Below are positions 57,471-64,000 of a stretch of 64,000 bases of DNA, piece after piece. Each line of letters begins with the position of its first letter. The stretch's first letter is position 1. Location of the stretch: NCBI GenBank assembly GCA_026182355.1, contig JAPFBL010000367.1, positions 372,001-436,000 of the forward strand. The letters run 5' to 3'. A program made the position numbers and the translations under genes. Below the pieces are notes generated by a model. That model saw only the letters and a program-made list of their open reading frames with translations. It had not been told where the DNA came from and searched no databases. The DNA is from Hermatobates lingyangjiaoensis (taxonomy: Eukaryota; Arthropoda; Insecta; Hemiptera; Hermatobatidae).

Positions 57471-57950
57471 GCTATATTTGACATCATACAAAGAACTCAA
57501 ACTCTGTTTCTAGAAAAGGTAGAATCTCTTAATCACATTATATCTGTATTCGAAGCAATCATCTCAGAATGGACAAAGATTTCTATCAAATCTTATCTAA
57601 AGCTATAGAAGTGAGGAATACTTATCTATTTACATTAATAAACATAAAATCTGAAGTTAAATTGAGTTACAACAATGACATGACAGCAGTATGTCATATG
57701 CTATTACAACAGTATGACTGCAGAGCCTACGAGTCCGTCAGTTTTAAGGCCCTCAGTTTAACAATTGTTATCAGATGTCATGTTCACGATTCTTATAACT
57801 AATAAAGGATTACAGTTAAATTTAAACAAATGACACATACTGATTAAATGTAAAGAGCACAAAACATCAGTTGGTGGTTAACGAGTTTCTTATTATGTTT
57901 ACTTATAGTAAAGTTGAGTGTACGACACTCCAGATTTTTAATTTGGTAAT
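57471..57950 (+). repeat. Repeat shared with 40680-41170
   Basis: Common pieces include GCTATAGAAGTGAGG, a segment on stimulus-independent order through GACTGCAGAGC-like sequence, and TTACTTATAGTAAAGTTGAGTG. A 77-codon open frame (57569-57802) lies within it but matches nothing I know. Probably an old transposon. Confidence 0.5.
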
Positions 57951-58574
57951 CTTTTTTTTTTTGCATTAGATGTTTGTTATAAAGTCATTTGTAATTTCCA
58001 TAACCAAATCATTCAAGAGAACATATATCAGTTCTTAAGTTTCAATTCTTTTAATTTGATGATTTTTTTTACAATAAAAGCTAATTCTTCTTTATTTTTT
58101 ATTTGTTTGTTATCAAATGAAAATTAATGATTCATTGTATGCTTAATTATACGCTTAATATAATTATCTGAGAGTGTTGAATATGATAACTAGTAAACTA
58201 CGAAACATATCTAGTAATCATAGATAGTTCCTTTTGGTATACTAATAAAAAAACAACAAATATTTGAGCCGCTCAAAGAGTTCAAATAATGCTGTTTCAG
58301 ATAGTAAGGTGATATATCCCCTAGTAAATTATAATTTACAGGATTTAAGAATATTTTAGAACCTTAAGAAAAAATTGATAGATTCCGTTTTGACTTCACT
58401 CTGACATTTGATGGTAGAGCTTTCCTGCAGCAGATGGGCAAATCTTGTACAGGCTATAATGAAGACAATAATATGTGTATTTTGTTAAATAATATAATAT
58501 TAAAAAACCAATTGCTTCGTTATAACTCAAAAATTCCGACATTTAGCTGTACTGGTTAAATATACCTACTTTAA

Positions 58575-58783
58575 TTCTAATGTAGTGCAATCAGTTATTA
58601 TGTGGTATTTACTCATTGTAGGGTAAAAATCTAATGAAATGGTCTCCACATATAGATAACTCTCTGGTGTCATTGTATTTTTTAGTTAATGCCTGAGGAA
58701 GAACACTACGTGTTCGAAACGCGTTGTTTATATCATTAAAATTTTTATATGTGGAGACCATTTCATTAGGTTTTTACCCTACA
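58575..58783. mobile_element. Module-bearing element with 39-bp inverted repeats and 13-bp target duplication
   Basis: ATACCTACTTTAA occurs at 58562-58574 and again at 58784-58796. Inside, 58615-58653 and 58747-58785 are inverted repeats (GTAGGGTAAAAATCTAATGA type). The right one runs 2 bp into the duplicated target. The centre has one hammerhead-like module on the + strand: CTGAGGA (58693-58699), extra A, perfect 6-bp stem II GAACAC/GTGTTC with loop TAC (58701-58715), GAA, ACGCGT (58719-58724), T. Confidence 0.8.
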
Positions 58784-58796
58784 ATACCTACTTTAA

Positions 58797-59370
58797 ATAA
58801 ACATGTCTGAACGAAGAATAACCAAAGTAGATTAACCCCGCTTGTTCATTGTAGTGTGGGCTGATGAAAAGTGTCTATTCGTAGTTTAATTGCCTGGCCA
58901 TTTACATCTTAGAATAACTTCTTTCGTTGGCCATTAATTAAACTTATTTAATTATTTTGTTAATTTAAGATCAATCATCCTGCATACCAATGTTCTCACT
59001 AACCATGTTAATATTCATGTTGTTTCTTCACATTTGTCTATCTTCATACCAAAGTAGGTCTATATATGTCGTAATTAACACTAAAAACATAATAAGAAGA
59101 CCAACAATCAACTTGTAATTATGAATTAGTTTGATACGCGCCCTTTTCAGTAGGAGAAAGAATAGACAAGGTTGAACACGAGATGATGATTTCAAATATT
59201 TTAAGATTTCAAAAATAGTATTTGAGATTAGAGCAAAGGATCTTATGTTCTCTTCGCTGATTCATCATTTCATTTTTTATTTCTTTTGAAAGTAGATATT
59301 TTGGCAAAATAATTGGTTGAATTAATGCATATAAGAGTGTCAAGTTTTGATTAGTTGTCCGTTTAGGCTA
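58797..59370. other. AT-rich DNA, nothing recognised
   Basis: No features seen. Confidence 0.55.
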
Positions 59371-59380
59371 TGATGTCTTA

Positions 59381-59899
59381 TTGAGGGTGTGTATAAAGAG
59401 AATTGGATGCCTCCTCATTGAGCAGGCTGGGGGCACAGAAAGTTTAGTTTTAATGTTCGTCCAAGAACCATACACTGTAAATGGTAAAATTACTGGCTTT
59501 AATTCTAATTATAAAATATATAATAAAGGAGAAGGAAGGAAGAGGGCAGCCATTGTGGTCACAAATCCTAATTTGGACGTAATTCTTATCTCACAACTAT
59601 CAAATACGGATTGCGTTTTGGTTGAAATTATGTATGGGCAAATACTTCATTTCTGGGCAGCAAGCATCTACTTGCCATACGATGGCCCAATAAATGATGA
59701 CATACTGAAAATAAGTAACTTGATAAAAAATTCATCAGGTAGATTAATTCTTGGAATGGATAGCAACTGCAGATCTACTAGTTGGTTTGATGTGGTCACA
59801 AACGACAGGGGTGAAGTGATGGAGGACTATCTGGCATCCGGACCAATGTATACACATTGGCGTGTGCAAGGTTTTGATACACTTTGGCGTATTGGTTGA
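59381..59899 (+). pseudogene. Non-LTR retrotransposon endonuclease fragment
   Basis: A 172-codon frame reads LVLMFVQEPYTVNGKITGFNSNYKIYN, RKRAAIVVTNPNLDVILISQLSNTDCVLVEI, ASIYLPYDGPINDDILKI, RLILGMDSNCRSTSWFDVVTNDRGEVMEDYLAS. QEPY, RAAI, SIYLPY, GMDSNCRSTSW and NDRGE are the ordered motifs of apurinic-type endonucleases in R1/TRAS/jockey-like LINEs. The catalytic D-x-N pair (DSN) remains, but the SDH motif and the reverse transcriptase are absent. It is truncated at both ends. Confidence 0.8.
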
Positions 59900-62800
59900 A
59901 GAGGTAGTAATAAAGTAATGCATGATTGAGCAGTGACACCTCTGACAATGCGTCTTCATTGAGGAGGCTGAAGACACGTTAAGTTTGGTTTGTTCTGCCG
60001 CTCCAGGCTGGGCGAGTTGTAATGAAGCAGTGAATGGACGAGCTGAATCACAGACCGCCCCTACAATTGATTACCTCTAGCACTCTGTTTCTACAATCAA
60101 CAGGTCGGCTCTTTGTTTCCAGCCCAGTTAACCCCTGACCACAACTCTCGCACCAGTCCATGTATTTTTCAGCAAAGCCTCGTCAAATCAATGCTTCGGA
60201 TCAATAATAATGAGGTCAACTAAAACAAAGTGCGTACTTCATTTAGTCTGCTGTACACTATAACTCATTAATACCTAAAAACTTTTAAATAATTAAATTA
60301 TTTTTTAATACTTCTTTCTGAGTCATATAAGAGACATTTATTCGTCTTTTCTGCTCAAGCAAGCCAACTTAACCTTAAGACAAAAAAAAAAAATTTATCG
60401 AAATAAACATATTTTTATTTCGTTAGAATATTCTGTCCTTTTTTTCATTACAACTCCCTTAATCATGTAAATGTCTAGAGTGCTTCTATTTTCTTATTTC
60501 AACTAATTCAAAAAAGTTTTCCATAAAACCGAAACGTTGGCTAATTGAGTTTCATTTTAACTTGGAAAAAAAAACAATACTTAACTTATTTTAGTTATAT
60601 ATGTATATACAATAATTTTTACAAAACAAATACAAAACTCAATGAATAAAGAAAGCGTAAAAATTAAACGAAAAAGGTAAAGGCATTATGAAGGCTGGAC
60701 AGTGCTAAAGAATATTTGAAAAGACTTGGTGGGAGGGGAGAGAATTTTTTTTAGAATTCACGGCGACTTCTTTGAAAACAGAAGTAGAGTACACCTATTT
60801 TTGTAGATCAAAAGATTCTGTTTCAATACATTGGCAAGTGAATTACTTTTATTTTTAAAAAAAAAATAATTTACTTAGAGTTTTTATAAAAAAGACTTTT
60901 ATTTACTATTTACCAAAAATAACGAATCTAGCAAAAAAATTATATTTTTTTAAATAAAAGTGAAATATTTATGGCAAATAATCAATAAGTAAAAAAATCT
61001 GCGGTTGACTACACTCAACTTAGCTATAAGTAAACAATATCATACTCGTTAACAACTAACTGACGCTTTGTGTAATTTATAATGTAGCCATGCTTACATT
61101 TTAATCAGTATGTATCATTTGTTTACATGTGGACATGATTATTTTATTGGTTATAAGAAACGTGAAATATCTATCTTTTCTGATATTTTATTAAAATTAT
61201 TGAAGGTGAGCCTGAATTGCAAAGGACTCTGTACGATCAGTGGTGACATCTGCCCAATTGTACATCCCATTGTTTGTAACTAAATCCACTTCAGAATTTA
61301 AATTAGTTAATAAGCTTTGCAATGTGCATAGAGAATTATTTCTCATTTATATAGTTTTAGGTATTAGTTTCTTTATCCATTCTAAAGTGATTGGCTTGAA
61401 TACAGATATACTATGATCAAAACGTTTCTACCTCATCTATACAGGGACTCTGCATTTTTCACAAGTTGTCAAATACAGCCTCAGTTCATAGTAGTTAACT
61501 AAAAAACTTTCTAAACACTTGTTATGCATATATTTTTAAATTTTCTTTTTTAAAGGAGAGGGCAGAGACTAATTTGTTAAATGACTTTCTTTCCGTTAGA
61601 CTGACTTGGTTTAAATCATTCATCAAAAATTGACAATATCATTAAAAAACAAGGATTCTATGTGTTGATGATGTGTCCTTTTCAATTTAAATGCGTTGGC
61701 AACCAAGATAGAAAGTTTCTTATAGTTTGTGCAAAGAGAGTAAGACTGGGAAACATTAGCAAGAACATCCAGCTAGACTTAGGTACTACACTAGTGCTAC
61801 ATTAGTGTGTGAGCAAATGTATTCAGATAGACAGGAGTTTACATTATAGCAAGATGTCTGGTTTCAAAACAATAATACAATGGTTTACATCTTGCAATGA
61901 CACAGTGAAGAGTGGCACTATGCCAGTGGGTCAGTGATAAATGTGGGTCTGCTTACGCTCCTCAATTCATTGTAAAGAATATATTTTTAAAAGCACCATT
62001 GTAGCTCCCTTTGGCTAAGTGGTTGTCTCTCCGTCAATATTAAATTAAAACACTCAAAATAGCAATATTTGAAATTTTTCCATAACAGTAGAGTTTTCTA
62101 CAAAAGTCTACATTTATTTGATACGTACAATAAATACAAAAAGTAAAACATGATATTTCATTGATGCGATGAAAACATGTTTATTCAGTTTTTTGAAAAC
62201 AAAAGTAATATATCTAAAAAAATAATTATACAGTTAGTCAAATGATGTTTTAAATATTTTTTTGGGTATGCTTTAAAAACAGTATTGTATATTATTAATA
62301 TCGTAAATACAATCAAAGTTAATAAAATAATACTGAATGAGTTCCTAGATGGCTATACTGTTTAAAAGGACATTTGTACTTTGTGTCATTAAGAACCATG
62401 TCATGGTAAATTCCATTTATTTATTTTATAAAAATATTTATTTGCTTTATTATATTTTATTTTATTGCATCACATAGTTATTGGGTAAATAGTAAATTCG
62501 GTATTTGAAGAACAGTCAACAGTTGAAGTGAACATTGAATTTATGAACCAAGTGTTAGAAGTTGTAAAGCATGGTATTAAATAAGAAAAACTACTCAGAA
62601 AGTTTGCTATTTGATTGTCTTAATATCACAATAGAACAAGATGATTTGCTCAAATTTCATGATTTGCTAAGTTTTCCGTAAGTAAGAATCGTTTTCTAAG
62701 TCTAAAAGGAGCAGAAGGATGTTTCTATTTGCCAGTGTTGTTTAACTTTTTTTTAATATTCTCTCGACTTCATGAACCTGTGACATGTACAGAGTTAGTG

Positions 62801-64000
62801 AATATCACCTAGAGAATGTCATTCATACGAAATCTTCATTTATTAACAATGGCTTAGGAGGTTTAAAGTAGCAGGAAAGGTTCATTGTCGAGTAGAATAA
62901 ACAGGGAGAATGGTCAAGATGGATACCTGTTGTGTTGTTCCTATGCCCCATTCTCTCCACCTTAAGTTAGTCACTATTCTCTTTGAGGCTTTATCAAACT
63001 TTCATTTTTGTCTCTCAGAAAGACTTGGTTATCAGTAAATATTTTCTATCTTTCGCATTTCTTTTCTCTCAAATTCTGTTTCCCTATATTATTCTTTCTC
63101 GAACACAAAAAACAACTACATTAATAGGAATCTTTATTTCTGTTATTAAAACTCCAATCATTACTACAGTTTGCTGTCCTATAAGTAAATTTGTAGATAA
63201 TAAAAACATCAAGAAGAAGAGATTTATGAGTCAAGAAATCCCCAGTGTTATGTGTGAGAGTAAGATTGTTTAAAAGTTTATGAAAATGACCATGTTATAA
63301 TAAGTTTGGTGAGAGTGGACCACTTATTAACAAGATGTGTAATCCAATAATTTGTGCTAGGCACACGATACTTAGCAAATCAATGTCAACGGTTTTCATG
63401 TAAGACAGACGAGCGATATTTGTGCTTCGTTTTGAAATACTGAAAAGTGTTTTTGTGATACAACAATAGCTTATAAGATATATTTTTTCCCACTTTAGTA
63501 TAGTTTTTAGTATTTCTTTCCACTTTGTATAAAATACATAAAACAGTAAGAATATATATGATTTCTTACTGTACTATGATTCAATTGTAAGAAATATATT
63601 GTAGAAGACCCTTAATATTGTGATAAATAGATGATGGCAATAAGTAGACTTGTGAGCGTGTATTGTGATTTTATCAACTAAAGCAACAGAATTAGAAAAA
63701 GCAAGGAACTTGGGAGGTTACCTCAAAACTAATCTTCCCAGATTGGTTGTGCTTCATTGTATTGAAAACGTAGTGCGCATACTGGCTTGCATCTGAGAAA
63801 AAACACATAAACGATTTAGTAATTATGAATATGTAGTTTTATTATAACAATTGATTGTACCAATGTCGTGAAATTTAGATAATTGAAATCAAAATTAGGA
63901 TCAAATCCTTTATCACAGACATAGCTAATTAGCTAATACATATATTTGACTTATCCTATACACGCTGCTAATTACATAGCACCTTTCGTGCTAACGAAAG
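59900..64000. other. AT-rich DNA with decayed LINE and family D pieces
   Basis: 59900-60235 is moderately GC-rich and may be decayed LINE. A family D box (CCGAAACGTTGGC) lies at 60528-60540. 61000-61075 is the inverted TTATAGTAAAGTTGAGTGTAG repeat. From 61100 to the end nothing is recognised. Confidence 0.5.

Noticed and set aside
57569..57802. 77-codon + strand open frame as a small gene
   Set aside because: It lies inside sequence repeated at 40.7-41.2 kb where the frame is not kept.

Overview
The window is AT-rich eukaryotic DNA. Short GC-richer exons bounded by GT/AG signals lie in kilobase-scale introns, and transposon debris is dense. The gene content (an HSDL1-like short-chain dehydrogenase, a Kv-channel-interacting EF-hand protein) and the repeats (Penelope-like, Helitron, tRNA-derived SINE, copia, gypsy, hAT, non-LTR) suggest an arthropod, probably an insect. 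That placement is inference.

Two host genes can be read. On the + strand, five exons (2307-14374) encode the C-terminal ~249 residues of an inactive hydroxysteroid dehydrogenase-like protein (HSDL1 type). The glycine motif is degenerate and the catalytic Tyr is Asp. The 5' exon(s) lie outside the window. On the - strand, two exons (43353-43141 and 40081-39971) encode EF-hands 3 and 4 and the C-terminus of a KChIP/neuronal-calcium-sensor protein. Its stop codon is followed in frame by 121 further open codons, a possible readthrough extension. Upstream KChIP exons were not found to the right.

Layout: 1-1.5 kb is a copia remnant interrupted by an internally deleted gypsy element with identical LTRs. 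2.3-14.6 kb is HSDL1, with repeat-filled introns. 14.9-15.9 kb is a non-autonomous Helitron. 16-39 kb is AT-rich intergenic DNA with SINEs, an unclassified repeat family and clustered palindromes. 39.4-43.4 kb is the KChIP 3' end. 43.5-64 kb holds a MITE, Penelope-like GIY-YIG fragments, more palindromes, a hAT relic and a non-LTR endonuclease relic.

The most striking signal is a set of about 20 short modules, in at least seven sequence families, that all fit a hammerhead-ribozyme-like plan. The order is a stem I strand, a CUGANGA-type box, one extra base, a stem-loop II, GAA, a self-complementary 4-6 nt stem III (AGATCT, ACCGGT, AGCGCT, ACGCGT, AGGCCT, AGCT, AATT or ATAT), one H base, and the complementary stem I strand. 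Many sit head-to-head in long palindromes next to (TA)n tracts. Two are bounded by exact 13-bp direct repeats, as expected of mobile units. Hammerhead motifs are established in Penelope-like elements, and Penelope-like GIY-YIG fragments occur here, so the modules are probably Penelope-derived. The extra base after the CUGANGA box is not in the canonical hammerhead core and is the least explained part.
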